NCBI GenBank assembly: GCA_023053685.1 | Contig: JALIGW010000002.1 | Location: 171,335,430-171,399,429 of the forward strand | Reading direction: 5' to 3' | DNA: 64,000 bases | From: Diadophis punctatus similis | Taxonomy: Eukaryota > Chordata > Lepidosauria > Squamata > Dipsadidae | Part shown: positions 55,005 to 61,179 of the stretch, one piece after another | Layout of the letters: the number at the start of each line of letters is the position of its first letter | How positions within the stretch are numbered: position 1 is the first letter of the stretch | Notes under the pieces: generated by a model | What the model saw: only the letters and a program-made list of their open reading frames with translations | What the model was told of the DNA's origin: nothing | The model's database searches: none | Position numbers and translations under genes: made by a program

Positions 55005-57235
55005 GAGGTACAGAGGGGGGGAGAGAGAGGGGAAGAGAAACAGAGATACAGAGAGGGGGAGAGAGACACACAGAGAGACACAGAGAGAGGGGGGAGAGGG
55101 GAAGAGAGAGACACAGATACAGAGAGGGGAGAGACACAGAAAGAGATACAGAGAGGGGGAGAGAGATAGAGACATGGGGAGAGATAGAGGGGAGGGAGAG
55201 AGACACACAGAGAGAGATACAGAGGGAGGAGAGGGGGGAGAGAGACGGGGGAGAGAAACAGAGAGATACAGAGAGGGGAAATAGAGGGGGGAGAGGCACA
55301 CAGAGATACAGAGAGAGACACGGGGGAGAGGGGGGAAGAGACACAGATACAGAGAGGGGGAGAGACACAGAAAGAGAGATAGAGAGAGGGGGGAAAGAGA
55401 TATAGAGAGATGGAGAGAGAGAGACAGAGCGAGAGGGTTACAGGGGGGAGAGGGGGGAGAGAGGCACACAGGGAGAGACAGAGATACAGAGGGGGAGATA
55501 GAGAGGGGGAGATAGATACAGAGAGATACGTGGGGGGGAGGGGGGAAGAGACAGATACAGAGAGAGAGAGAGATACAGAGGGGAGGGGGGAGAGAGAGAT
55601 GTCAAAAGCGTTTTGTGGCTCCTGGTGTTTTTTAACAACCAGTTGTCTGCCCTAATGACTGGCTGGGTAGGCGTGGCTAGGGGATCATGTGACTGGGTGG
55701 GAGTGAGTGACGTCGAGTTGGCCACGGCCACCCAGGTTTTGTGGCTCCCGGTATTTTCTGTGGGAAACGGGTCCAAATGGCTCTTTGAGTGTTTTAGGTT
55801 GCAGACCCTGGTTTAGAAGGTGACAGCAAACCAGCTACAGAGAATCCTAAATGACATAGGATTTCAGTCAGGATTCAGGAGCAAAACAGCATTGGTCACC
55901 TGGCTCAGTACTTTTTGTTGGGACTCTCACTGGCATTCAGTACCATCAGCTCTGGTACCCTTTGGGACTGTCTGCACGGATTGGGAAACTGGAACAGTTT
56001 TATGCTAATTCCTCTCCCTCCCAAGTGGCCAGTTCCATCTGGTATCATGGGGAGATAGCTCTTTGCAAATTCCAATGTGGAGAGTCCCAGAACTCTCTCC
56101 CATGTTATTGGATACAGAATATTCTGTATATGTGTATATACAGAATATACACATAACCATGAGTCATTTATCAGTTTGAAGTAAGATGTCACCAATATGT
56201 TGTTGATACCCAGTTATGCATTGCCAACTGAAGATGTCATAGTAATCTTTAACTGGTGCCTGGATGCTGTGACAATTGGGTAAAATAACCTTAGGTTAAA
56301 TTCTACTATGGTGGAGTTGTTAGTGATCAATAGATACTTTGGCAACATTGGCTAGACTATTCACACTCCCCATCCCCCAAACCAAGTTGGTTTGTGGTTT
56401 GGATTTCTCCTGGATTCCCGGTTCTTCCTTAAACAGTAGATGGAAGTTGTGGCCAGGGGAATTTTCTCCCAACTTTGACTGGCATATCAATTGCATCTCT
56501 ACCTGGAATGAGATGCCTGGCAACAGTAACTCATGCTGATCACTAATTACCTGGAGCTGACTTGGAGACTACAACTATATCAAATCTCAGTAGTAGCCCC
56601 ACTTTATTGAATACTCTCCCCCTGAGAGATATGGAGATATCAAGCCTGATATTTTTCTGTAAATAGTTTAAGATAGCCATGCTCTGATGTGAGTTTGAGC
56701 CCTCATTTATTTAGTACCTTTAATGTTTGATTATTGATAACTTTAATTTTTGTATTGTATATGGCCTAGTATATGACCGAGGATCCATTATGTTTGGGGC
56801 ATGCTATGAATAATGAAAATAAATAAATGGAGTTTTTTTTCCCCTAGAGAAACTTTTTGCAAACATGTTTATTGTAGAACTGTCTCCACATTCTGTCTAT
56901 ATCTGACTGCTGAGATATATATATAAAAGATCAGCACCATTCCAGTTTTTGAACAACAGACAGGTGCTTTTTAAACTAAATATACAAATTAAGATGTACT
57001 TGAGATTTTCATACTAAATCTAGTCTGCAAATTATGAATGGTTATGTTCTTTTTGAAAACTGTATTTAGTTGCAATTTTTTGGTGTGTGATGAACTTTTT
57101 ATCTTTCTTCTTTCTTGTTCAAAGGTCCAGATAACTCTCATTTCCCATGACTGTGGTGGCCTGACAAAGCGAGATGTCAAGCTGGCTCAATTTATTGACA
57201 AAGCTGCTGCGTCTTGTCTAACAACTGGGTGCTAA
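13663..57235 (+). CDS. PCBD2: PCBD2, pterin-4a-carbinolamine dehydratase 2 (join of 4 exons)
   Basis: Coding exons are 13663-13776, 22585-22710, 48443-48523 and 57125-57235: 432 nt, 143 aa (human 130). It catalyses dehydration of 4a-hydroxytetrahydrobiopterin in BH4 recycling, and its family also acts as the dimerisation cofactor of HNF1. Residues 1-38 are Arg/Gly-rich and could be a mitochondrial or variable leader. The core starts at [20 protein letters not shown]. The family active-site pattern is complete: E93, H97-H98-P99, Y105, H115 and D124, spaced exactly 3, 5, 9 and 8. All three introns are phase 0. The C-terminus runs past the mammalian end by LTTGC-like residues. The gene occupies 44 kb because of large repeat-filled introns. 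Confidence 0.97.
14911..15347. mobile_element. Non-autonomous hAT (CAGTGATGGCGAACC family)
   Basis: Ends CAGTGATGGCGAACC and GGTTCGCCATGACTG. The perfect 8-bp duplication ATCTATGG lies at 14903-14910 and 15348-15355. The GC-rich interior has repeated CTGGGGAGGGCAAAAAC blocks. It lies in PCBD2 intron 1. Confidence 0.95.
15486..15676. mobile_element. hAT-type MITE with GGTTCCCAACC ends
   Basis: Runs from GGGGTTCCCAACCCCTGG to GGTGCCCAAAAGGTTGGGGG, an imperfect terminal inversion. The internal ACCGGGCCGC and AAACTGCTCCCTGGTGCC blocks are typical of a vertebrate hAT/Charlie-type family. No clear target duplication remains. Confidence 0.65.
16349..18886 (-). mobile_element. Complete L1-derived, ORF1-only retroelement (HAL1-like)
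   Basis: On the minus strand the order is: a GC-rich 5' UTR from 18886, one long intact ORF1 (18236-17145), an AT-rich 3' UTR with a G-rich tract (about 16440-16490), an AATAAAA signal and a poly(A) tail at 16349. A 10-bp direct repeat CTGCTTTCTT at 16339-16348 and 18887-18896 is the target-site duplication, so both ends are original. Only about 800 bp follow ORF1, with no trace of endonuclease or reverse transcriptase. This layout matches the half-L1 (HAL1) elements described in mammals. It lies antisense in PCBD2 intron 1. Confidence 0.85.
17145..18236 (-). CDS. L1-type ORF1 protein, 363 aa, intact
   Basis: The protein is the RNA-binding chaperone of LINE-1 elements, which coats element RNA in cytoplasmic particles. 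An N-terminal variable part is followed by a heptad-rich coiled coil (about 50-140, e.g. [20 protein letters not shown]), then an RRM-like segment ([21 protein letters not shown], about 143-200) and a C-terminal domain ([20 protein letters not shown] to [13 protein letters not shown], about 200-290). A charged tail of about 70 residues is unlike mammalian ORF1p. There is no stop or frameshift, suggesting either recent insertion or selection on the source family. A second in-frame Met (residue 8) could be the true start. Confidence 0.88.
   Translation of the reverse strand: MYSFETPMASKSGKIVLTKRNDYSSGYISKMQLNTELTPPQLLTPENLLNNLKIMKHELTLEFNQKISEIDKKMQAALKNMNQQLRFDVLEVCKGLATNIEVLAERIETNKQALATSVNYIDKIQNDIANFEKEVLMTQFRSMEVAIRIRGLKEGLYENLKGRMVDVLDQVSGISNVELATQIDKIYRINSWYAKQKHLPRDIVIYFTTRALRNRIIQATFNNNLMVNGQELKIWKEIPSKMLKARKSYTFLIDEFKRLNLQYKWEAPVGVAVKFSGKRYRLNTIKKATEFYVNVLKADISKIPEEGCMKIKEEEEGKPPLMDQKEIDSKTQTECLNQIAGEKEMEVWDQTGDESTNSNLLNY
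19436..20346. mobile_element. CAGGTAGTCCT-family element carrying a CR1 insert
   Basis: Left end CAGATAGTCCTCTACTTATT and right end GAGTCGAGGACTAGCTAT are inverted. Family-typical internal text (CAGCTGTTGCAGAGTCCC, TTATGACCGACCGTT) is interrupted by a CR1 3' UTR at 19722-19915 and GC-rich sequence. Confidence 0.7.
19722..19915 (-). mobile_element. CR1 LINE 3' UTR fragment
   Basis: Minus strand reads CTTGCCTTCAGAAGTTGTGA, CCAACACTGGAAGTTTTTAA and GACTAGAACACCTCCAAGG in order and ends in ATTCTATTCTATG, the canonical CR1 terminus. Confidence 0.9.
20347..22584. other. PCBD2 intron 1, repeat-poor end
   Basis: About 2.2 kb of AT-rich sequence leading into exon 2 without a recognisable transposon, in contrast to the rest of the intron. 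Contains a short CT run (21610-21632) and a CTCF-like TGTCACCTAGTGG at 21023-21035. It may include conserved non-coding sequence, but that cannot be judged without comparison. Confidence 0.45.
21023..21035 (-). promoter_or_regulatory. Weak CTCF-like motif
   Basis: TGTCACCTAGTGG resembles the reverse CTCF core TGCCCCCTAGTGG with two mismatches, in repeat-poor intron 1 sequence. It may also be the common CACCTAGTGG repeat remnant. Confidence 0.25.
22585..22710 (+). CDS. PCBD2: PCBD2 coding exon 2
   Basis: 42 codons encoding [19 protein letters not shown] and [19 protein letters not shown], helix 1 and first strand of the dehydratase fold. Acceptor CATCATAG, donor CAG|GTAAAT. Length is a multiple of three. 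Confidence 0.98.
22711..23860. other. PCBD2 intron 2, start, no feature seen
   Basis: AT-rich intron sequence after exon 2, with no recognisable repeat or exon. Confidence 0.5.
23861..24255. mobile_element. CAGGTAGTCCT-family MITE, full length
   Basis: Ends ACAGATAGTCCTTGATTTAA and TTAAGTCAAGGACTACCTGT are inverted. Interior contains AAGTGAATTTTCCCCCAG, GTGATCACATGACC and GAACGGTCATAAGTCCC. It is the best reference copy of the family in this window (others at 5191, 19436, 61180). Confidence 0.8.
24303..24810. mobile_element. Non-autonomous hAT with nested SINE
   Basis: Starts TGAGGTGGGTTTCAGTACTG and ends TTGAATCCCACCACTGA. The perfect 8-bp duplication TGGGCACC lies at 24295-24302 and 24811-24818. 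Near the right end, CCACGCCCACCAAGCC is repeated. A tRNA-derived SINE sits inside at 24486-24717, so it is younger. Confidence 0.92.
24486..24717 (-). mobile_element. tRNA-derived SINE
   Basis: Minus strand starts GAGCTGAAGTGGTGCAGTGG (A box) and continues with AGCTGTTCAAATCTCAC (B box), GGTTGATTCAGCCTTCCATC and TGTAAACCGCTTAGAGAGGG, ending in TATATAAGTAAAGTGCTATT. The tail family matches window positions 1-74. Confidence 0.88.
24826..24895 (-). mobile_element. LINE 3' tail fragment
   Basis: TTTATTTATTAATCGTTCTT followed by ATAGGCCGCCCAACTCCCG matches, on the minus strand, the same LINE tail as 3571-3620 (GGGCGGCCTATAAGAACG then TAATAAATAAA). Confidence 0.75.
25203..25268 (-). mobile_element. 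CR1 3' end fragment
   Basis: AGAGTCATAGGGCTGGAAGA and TCTAATCCAACCTCCTGCTC are a decayed CR1 terminus on the minus strand. Confidence 0.75.
25950..26085 (-). mobile_element. tRNA-derived SINE, second family
   Basis: Minus strand starts GAGCTAGTTGGTGTAATAGT (A box region) and has ACTCTGAGTTCAAGTCC (B box), then CCTTAGGCATGAAGTGTCC and TTTTGGGTCACTC. A second copy with the same body is at about 36205-36280, and a possible decayed plus-strand copy at about 35745-35900. Confidence 0.7.
26361..26720 (-). mobile_element. Sauria SINE, full length
   Basis: The same organisation as the copy at 2524: tail AAAGGTAAAGGTAAAGATTC at the left, tRNA-like head GGGACGCAGTGGCTCAATGG at the right. The 11-bp target duplication TAAAACATGTA lies at 26350-26360 and 26721-26731. 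Confidence 0.95.
26846..26990 (-). mobile_element. LINE 3' UTR fragment
   Basis: Tandem AAGTTT units then TATACCGCCCCTCTCCAGGG and ACTCAGGGCGGTGAACAGCC, the reverse of a CR1/L3-type LINE end with a hexamer-repeat tail. Confidence 0.65.
27320..27775 (+). mobile_element. CR1/L3-like LINE 3' end
   Basis: Degraded coding sequence followed by a 3' UTR. It can be read against the better copy at 49140-49760: GGGCCTTCTCTGTGGCAGC, CTACCCCCCGAGATCCGC and CCTTCAGAAAAGCAGTCAA, then GAGTCGCCCAGAGTCTCTG and a CTAATAAAT tail. Several frameshifts. It lies in PCBD2 intron 2. Confidence 0.85.
27776..28195. other. Intron 2, possible LINE remnant
   Basis: A short stretch (about 27900-28030; AAGTGACAAGTACATGAGTG) resembles the LINE text at 3690 (GGTGACAAGGGCATGAGTGA) on the minus strand. 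The rest is unassigned. Confidence 0.4.
28196..28760 (-). mobile_element. CR1 LINE 3' UTR, interrupted
   Basis: AGTTGGAAGGGACCTTGGAG starts the minus-strand CR1 end. A 170-bp unrelated stretch bounded by AAGGTGCTTTTCC and its inverse GGAAAAGCACCTTTGGG splits it, then CTTCTTGAAAACCTCCCGTG, AAATGTCTCCTTAGTTCTAG and GTTTCCATCCATTGCTTC continue the CR1 text. Sequence to about 29170 (CATCATCAGCATACAGATGA region) may be further LINE-derived material. Confidence 0.85.
29951..30431 (-). mobile_element. Candidate solo LTR
   Basis: On the minus strand it runs from TGTTAGAACCCTGTTCAAA to ACCATTACTACAACA, so it has TG/CA-type ends. A TATA box (ACTATATAAGCAAG) lies about 120 bp in, followed by a structured R/U5-like region. 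No duplication of 4-6 bp is convincing at the flanks, and no coding sequence is attached. It could be a gypsy- or ERV-type solo LTR; the call is by architecture only. Confidence 0.45.
30432..33222. other. PCBD2 intron 2, no recognised feature
   Basis: AT-rich sequence with a G-run followed by a GA run at 31512-31540. No exon or classified transposon seen. Confidence 0.45.
33223..33303. repeat. (GATA)n microsatellite
   Basis: About twenty GATA units end in GATATAGAT, where a hAT element has inserted. GATA repeats are abundant in snakes (the Bkm-type satellite). Confidence 0.97.
33304..33935. mobile_element. Non-autonomous hAT inserted in the GATA repeat
   Basis: Ends CAGCCGTTCCCAACCT and AGGTTGGGAACCGCTG are inverted. 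The perfect 8-bp duplication ATATAGAT lies at 33296-33303 and 33936-33943. The interior (about 33370-33860) is one very long inverted repeat with arms of about 230 bp, each carrying a CATGCGCA hairpin (33372-33448 and 33779-33858) homologous to that at 4721-4808. The termini resemble the SPIN/Charlie group. No transposase. Confidence 0.92.
33944..36280. other. PCBD2 intron 2, mostly unassigned
   Basis: A GA-rich run (33943-33974) follows the hAT. The rest is AT-rich. Possible decayed SINE pieces at about 35745-35900 and 36205-36280 match the family at 25950-26085. Confidence 0.4.
36281..36645. mobile_element. Truncated hAT (CAGTGATGGCGAACC family)
   Basis: Left end CAGTGATGGCGAACC is present and the GC-rich interior with CCTCCGGAGCCTGTGG and TTCACCCTCCCCAGGC fits the family. 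The right terminus is absent and the element fades at about 36645. Confidence 0.8.
36646..40241. other. PCBD2 intron 2, mostly unassigned
   Basis: AT-rich sequence. A likely minus-strand LINE fragment is at 38150-38365 (GCCAAAAGCCTAGAGGAAGA, CATGTCTTCACAACTCTTC). No exon seen. Confidence 0.45.
40242..40713. mobile_element. hAT-type element with CAGTGTTTCTTAA ends
   Basis: Left CAGTGTTTCTTAAACTTTTT and right GTTAAGAAACACTG are inverted. Flanks GTCTAGAT and ATCTATAT match at 6 of 8 positions, an aged target duplication. The interior is AT-rich without a transposase. Confidence 0.85.
40714..43266. other. PCBD2 intron 2, no recognised feature
   Basis: AT-rich sequence without a recognisable gene or transposon. 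Several open frames are short and non-conserved in appearance. Confidence 0.45.
43411..43798. repeat. Tandem pair of about 130-bp hairpin modules (module X)
   Basis: Copies at 43411-43541 and 43669-43798. In the first, arms 43439-43466 and 43472-43499 pair perfectly over 28 bp with a 5-nt loop. The second tip reads CGTGAGACGTT, identical to the hairpin tip at about 4380. Right-arm text GAATGGGCTGCCCTGC and GGAATGCGACGGAGTTAC parallels the module at 4298-4473. Confidence 0.88.
43925..43937 (+). promoter_or_regulatory. RFX X-box in captured promoter
   Basis: GTCACCTAGCAAC fits the X-box pattern GTNRCC-(0-3)-RGYAAC bound by RFX factors, which drive ciliary genes. It lies 34 bp upstream of the ATG of the RSPH14-like exon, the position expected in a ciliary promoter. 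Confidence 0.6.
43972..44171 (+). pseudogene. RSPH14: Captured first coding exon of RSPH14 (broken)
   Basis: RSPH14 (RTDR1) is an armadillo-repeat protein of the ciliary radial spoke. From the ATG the frame gives MEHPRIS; after a one-base shift near 44003-44008 it gives [12 protein letters not shown], then a TGA at 44048-44050, then [13 protein letters not shown] and [19 protein letters not shown]. These follow the start of vertebrate RSPH14 (PPDIDPTK, LSKLNEELQSRDLL, KALMALCDLMHDPE) in order. The copy ends at an intact donor G|GTGAGC with intron-like sequence after it, so this is captured genomic DNA, not a retrocopy. It cannot make the protein. It lies wholly inside the hAT at 43267-45722. 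Confidence 0.85.
44201..44737. repeat. Purine-rich (AAAG)n/(GGAA)n tract
   Basis: About 540 bp of AAAG, GGAAG and GGGAGG units with imperfect higher-order periods that include a recurring GATGGTAG. It follows directly on the captured RSPH14 intron sequence. Confidence 0.95.
44828..45599. mobile_element. hAT nested within the larger hAT
   Basis: Starts CAGTGGTGGGTTCCTACC and ends AGGAATCCACCCCTG. The perfect 8-bp duplication GTCACGCC lies at 44820-44827 and 45600-45607. Contains TGCGCATGCGCT (45006-45017), a hairpin at 45262-45299 (GAGGACTGTTAAAAG against CTTTTAACAGTCCTC) and CCACGCCCAC repeats near the right end. It is younger than its host element. Confidence 0.93.
45731..48442. other. PCBD2 intron 2, final part
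   Basis: AT-rich sequence with an (TTAA)n/GATA-like microsatellite at 46162-46230. No transposon recognised up to exon 3. Confidence 0.45.
48443..48523 (+). CDS. PCBD2: PCBD2 coding exon 3
   Basis: 27 codons encoding [20 protein letters not shown] and WFNVYNK, carrying catalytic His97 and His98. Acceptor TTATGCAG, donor AAG|GTAATG. Skipping it would keep frame but remove the active site. Confidence 0.98.
49140..49760 (+). mobile_element. CR1/L3-like LINE 3' end with long open frame
   Basis: Encodes the C-terminus of a LINE ORF2 ([68 protein letters not shown]), followed by a 3' UTR with GAGCCGCTCAGAGTCCCTG and an AATAATAAATAA tail. The last 155 codons are still open, so it is younger than the copy at 27320. 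It lies in PCBD2 intron 3. Confidence 0.92.
49761..50639. other. PCBD2 intron 3, no recognised feature
   Basis: AT-rich sequence with no exon or classified repeat. Confidence 0.45.
51095..51424. repeat. Direct repeat copy 1 inside the hAT
   Basis: About 330 bp matching 54092-54420: shared blocks CAGAGGCGAAAT, TATTTATTTCGGTACAAAAA, AATCACGTGCTCAGGAATAA and CCCTGCATATACATRTAACA. Homology fades gradually into GC-rich flanks on the right, which favours an internal tandem duplication over two LTRs. Confidence 0.85.
51695..52320 (-). mobile_element. Solo LTR of an endogenous retrovirus-like element
   Basis: Sits between the 6-bp repeats GATCTA at 51689-51694 and 52321-52326, and removing it restores the LINE reading frame. 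On the minus strand it begins TGTTGCATATATC and ends GGCGCATCA (TG...CA), with a TATATA box at about 51855, AATAAA at about 51832 and a U5-like end. Only the LTR is present, with no internal viral genes. A CR1 3'-tail sequence lies inside its U3 (52252-52294). Confidence 0.82.
52252..52294 (-). mobile_element. CR1 3'-tail segment inside the LTR
   Basis: AGAGTTGGAAGGGACCTTGC and AGGTCATCTAGTCCAACCCC are the CR1/SINE terminus on the minus strand, the same orientation as the surrounding LTR. Confidence 0.88.
53753..53848. repeat. (TCTAT)n microsatellite at LINE tail
   Basis: About 19 near-perfect pentamers, (AATAG)n on the other strand, that start in the LINE 3' end and stop at its target duplication. 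Confidence 0.97.
54092..54420. repeat. Direct repeat copy 2 inside the hAT
   Basis: Partner of 51095-51424. Without the LINE insert the two copies would be only about 340 bp apart. Confidence 0.85.
54455..54535. repeat. Hairpin in hAT interior
   Basis: CTTCACGCCACATTTGTGCT pairs with AGCACAAATGTGGTGTGAAG across CGAAGCGGCAGGAGACG. A decayed third arm is near 54645 (CTTCGTGCCACATTTTCACT). Confidence 0.85.
54880..55602. repeat. (GAGA)n/(CACA)n simple-sequence tract
   Basis: About 720 bp of GAGAGA, GATACAGAGA and GGGGGAGAG units with a (CA)n run at 54955-55003. Long open frames here (e.g. poly-Thr-His, Leu-Ser-rich) are artefacts of composition. Confidence 0.97.
57125..57235 (+). CDS. PCBD2: PCBD2 coding exon 4 and stop
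   Basis: Encodes [20 protein letters not shown] and [10 protein letters not shown], with catalytic His115, then a CLTTGC extension and TAA. Acceptor TTCAAAG. Confidence 0.98.
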   Translation, partial: VQITLISHDCGGLTKRDVKLAQFIDKAAASCLTTGC

Positions 57236-57385
57236 AGTAATCATAAACAAATTCTATAATGTGTTTATTTAGTTTTCTCTCTTACGGTAAAAATAGTTAA
57301 TCCTCAAATTTCCCCATTCTTGCAGAAGCTTTTGCATAGATACATACATTTTGTTATCAAGTATATAAAACGCTAGAATTGCTGC

Positions 57386-57391
57386 ATTAAA
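57386..57391 (+). promoter_or_regulatory. PCBD2: Candidate poly(A) signal of PCBD2
   Basis: ATTAAA about 150 bp after the stop codon, followed by a GT-rich stretch (GAGTTGTTTATTTTGTGTAT) suitable as a downstream element. Confidence 0.45.
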
Positions 57392-57399
57392 AAGTTGAG

Positions 57400-60300
57400 T
57401 TGTTTATTTTGTGTATCAGTGACACTTCCCCTGTAACACTGACCATTTGGGCAGGAATTCCTCTAAAGAAGAATGATTTGGGCTGTATTTTATCTTTTAG
57501 AGTCAATAGACAATGACAGTGGCACAGTTCAATGTGAACATCTGAATTTTTACTCAATAATTAATGTGTGTGTGGGGGGGTGTCCAGTGAACCTATATTA
57601 ATATGCATAGTTTCAAGGAATATAGCTGAGAGAAAATCTCCCTTGCTGTAGGTGTACAGATGCACTTTCCACCTGTTTAAACTTTCAGGTATTCGCTGGA
57701 ATAAAATGACCACAATTGATTGTGTGACAAAAATCATGTAATGTTCTTGGAAATCTTGGTCAACATAATACAATAGTCACAATGAATGTTAAAAACAACC
57801 CTAGTGGTACTTTATATTGAGCTAAGCATATTTGTCAGATTGATTCTATATGCTTTCAACTTTTAGACTAGATCCAAGGGGGATTCCCACTCTCCTGTTT
57901 CCTGAGGCACAGATCTGGCTCTTTCTAGACAAACAAGAGTCTTGGTGCAGCGTATTGTGGTAAAAAGCCAGACTCTCCCCGAATGTGTCCCTTTTCTTGA
58001 CCATTGGTCATACTGATTGGAGGACTGTGTTCCGATCTCCTTGAGGGCAGCAGTTGGAGGAAGATGGTCTGAGTCAACTTTGAGGCTCCTTCCAGAGACA
58101 GGAGTAGTAGAAACAAGGCTTAAGAGTAGACCAAAAGTCTGACTTACTCAACAACCTACAGATCTGGAGGAGAAAGAGGATGAAAATGTTTATTGCAGGC
58201 ACACACATTTATAATTAAAACTAAACAGAAATCTTATTTATTATGGCTAAATAACAGGGAGGTATCATTTCCTTGTCATGTTTATCTCTGTGCTTTTAAG
58301 CCAAAATTCAACTATTAAAAAGGCAGTTTAGAGCCAAATACTGATACTGGAAGGAGAGATTCTTAACCTCTCTGACACAATGAATGCCATTTTTTTCTCC
58401 TACATGTATCCATCCGGAAGAAGTCACTTGGGGCATTCCTTTGAAGGAGTCATACTGCTTTTCTCAATGGCATCAGAAGAGAATATGAAAAGAAAAATGA
58501 TACTGTTCAGTCTCATAACCTGTGCATTTTGCCCAACTTGGGATGAAAAATGCTATGGAAAATGCAGCACTTTTCAATGAACCAAACCTTTTAGTTCAAT
58601 GTAGTTAGCCTTGCACTAATGGGAATTATCTGGGCTATGCTCCCCCCCCCCCGGATTATTCATTCACATGCATACATTCTAAGTCCAATTTAATAGGAAA
58701 GAATATTGCTATCTATTTGGCAATTTTGCAGCGGAAAAATGCATAATATGTATTTCTTCATGAGAAAGTTGTTTTAGAAAAAACAGGCACATGTACAGGA
58801 GGGGTGCACATTAGCAGGTGGCAGGAAAAATAGTTTGATAAAAAATAAGAAATGGGGGGGGAGTTATATTAGCTTTAGGGAGTCAAATGCCTAAGCAATT
58901 ACAACTGGATGGAAAAGAAGTAATTTAATATTGGTAACAGCACAACTAGGGATCCAAACATAACTCTCCCATAAAATGCTCTGAAAAGGCTAGGCACAAA
59001 TCCAGGATGGGCAAGATCTGAGGCTCAACAAACTCAGGATGGCACAACACTTGCAAGACTTAAATTAGCACAAAAGACCTGTTGTAAAAAAATCACAAAT
59101 TCCTTGAAAGAGCAGACTAGCATACCTTGTTCTCAAGTCTTTGCCTATCACTTTTCTTTTCCTTAGAGGAGAGAGATTCACCTACCTTCTCCAGCAAGCT
59201 GGTTCTGAGCAGTCCCTATGTCTCAAAAGATTGCAATTTTGAATCAAAGTTTTAGGAGCATTGACTGCCTAGACTAGTCCGGATAGTAATTTGGCACCTT
59301 GTCTTACCCCCAGCCCAGAAATACATAACTGCTCTTAGTACAGGTCTCAGATTTCTCAGGGCTGAGCTGAGAACCTGTTGGACAAGCCAGGGCAAGTTTC
59401 TTTGCCCGCACCCCTTGAGACTTGTATTTTGCAGTCAATATGAATTCTTCCGCCTATCTGGTCAGGCATATGGGATACATATATTGACTTGTTTCAGGCT
59501 TCCCTACTTGGCTTGTGTGCAGCCTAGATTGGGAAAGTCTGGGTAAATGTGGGGGAGGAAAGGGCCTGCCATGAGTGAATGACCGAATGAATGAATGAAT
59601 GAATGAATGAATGACAGTTTGCCCATTTACTGTACTACGCTGATTATGCCATATTAGGGCAATATATTCATGAGATCACATTGGGTAACAAAATAGCTTG
59701 TAAGTGTTGAGTTCTCAAGCACTCTTTGTCAAGTAAGAAGGTTTGCAGAAGAAAAACATAGTTGAGTCTTGAAGCAATATATTGCTATTTAATTATAGAT
59801 TTAATTGAATAAGTTCTCAGGCAAAATACACAGGTTCCTTGATAGATATAAAGACTGACCAGTTTTGTGCATTTCTGTTGACAAAATTAAGTATATTTTT
59901 GGTAGCAAGTCAAAAATGGAAATCAAACTGGATAATTTCAGTTACAGTCTGAAGAGGATACAGTCTTAAAAGTAAAGTCGAAGCTCCTGATATTACAGAA
60001 TCTTCATCCAGAGATGGGCCTCACTGTTATTGGCCGAATTTGATATTGCCCAGTTCATGTACTTTACATCCTTACCTTGTTTAATTTTCTATATTTTAAT
60101 TTGAATAAACAATTCATATTGCTCTTTCTAAACTCTTGTCTCTGGTTTCTGATTCTGCTAATTCCATATGGTGCCTATTTTCCGTAATGATAAAAGTCTG
60201 TGAAAGTATTTTGATTGACATTTCTAAGTGGTCCCCAATACAAATGACACATGGTCCGTGTTTTAATGGGTGCTATAAGACTGTTCATTGTTTTAGCTGA

Positions 60301-61179
60301 AAGACTATTTTTGGTGAAAAATCACACACTTCTGCACATGTTCCCCTAGAAATAAAACCTACTGTAGTTAGAACATGGATAAATTAAAAGTGTACTGGAG
60401 AGTAATTCAACACACAGCCTTCTTTACGGATTTTGACGTATTCAACAAAGGCCTTGAAAATAGATTTTAACTAAGCATCCTTCAATAACTGGGAAGTCCG
60501 TTTCTACCCAGAAATCCTTTTCAGAATAATGCACTGAATCTGCAAAGGTCAGACTGAAACCTATCTTTGCAGGAATGGATGAATAAATTAAATATTGGTG
60601 CTTGCTTACATGCTCCCCTCTCCACTTTTAGCCCTTCAAGTGTCCAAGTCAAGACCCGAATAAAAGCTATAGATTTATTCTTTTGAAAAGATGTGTGTTA
60701 ATATTGCACTCTTTAAGAAATCAAGTACTTCCAATAATTTGTTTAAAGCACTTGTCAAAGATATTTGTGTGGATTTTAAAACCTCTCAGAATTTCATTTT
60801 ACATATGGAAAAATCATGTCAATATTGAAGTTAAAAATGCAAATAATTGCTTAATACTTTTTATTCAAATGACAAAAGAGTTTTTTTTAAAGTAGTAATG
60901 GAAGGATGACTTCCAAGGTACGTTATTCGGTTGCTTTTCTGAATTAATAAAGAAATTGAACCCAACATTTAGAGAAGTATGGAAGTCTTATTTGAAGCTA
61001 CAGAAAAGATATTGATTGCAGTTAGTGCCTCAAAAGACAATATGTTGCAAAATATGTTAGAGGTACCAATAATTATGGCCGGATTTGGGCACTCCTGGTC
61101 TAATTGTATGTTTTGATTACTTCCTAAGTCATTGTTTCTCAACTCCCAGAATTCCCATATTTTATGACAATTGCAGCAA
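57400..61179. other. Intergenic downstream of PCBD2, no gene recognised
   Basis: AT-rich sequence with an (ATGA)n run at 59577-59615 and no classifiable transposon. The open frames are short and lack family features. Confidence 0.45.

Larger units (their letters stand above)
50991..55810. mobile_element. Composite hAT-like element, 4.8 kb with inserts
   Basis: The perfect 8-bp duplication GTTTAGAA lies at 50983-50990 and 55811-55818. Left end CGGGTGTTGGCAACCCGC and right end GGTTGCAGACCCTG are imperfect inversions; sub-terminal GTGGCTCTTTGGG and ATGGCTCTTTGAG occur near the two ends. The interior has a direct repeat pair, GC-rich segments, a hairpin at 54455-54535, a purine-rich tract and a Snake1-like LINE. 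No transposase frame is seen. Confidence 0.85.
50640..56830 (+). mobile_element. Old CR1-like LINE, host of the insertion tower
   Basis: Left part about 50640-50990 and right part 55811-56830 are one degraded LINE. Across the insert the text joins as an RT segment: the plus strand resumes with [10 protein letters not shown] and [13 protein letters not shown], typical of the CR1 polymerase, then a decayed match to the WLDAVRL...LNP.KTE block near 56250-56310, and an AATGAAAATAAATAAAT tail at 56810. Boundaries of the left part are uncertain. Confidence 0.75.

Noticed and set aside
54812..55469. Several long open frames of about 100-200 codons on both strands
   Set aside because: They lie in (GAGA)n/(CACA)n simple sequence and encode low-complexity Arg/Glu/Thr/His or Leu/Ser/Pro strings; they are products of composition.
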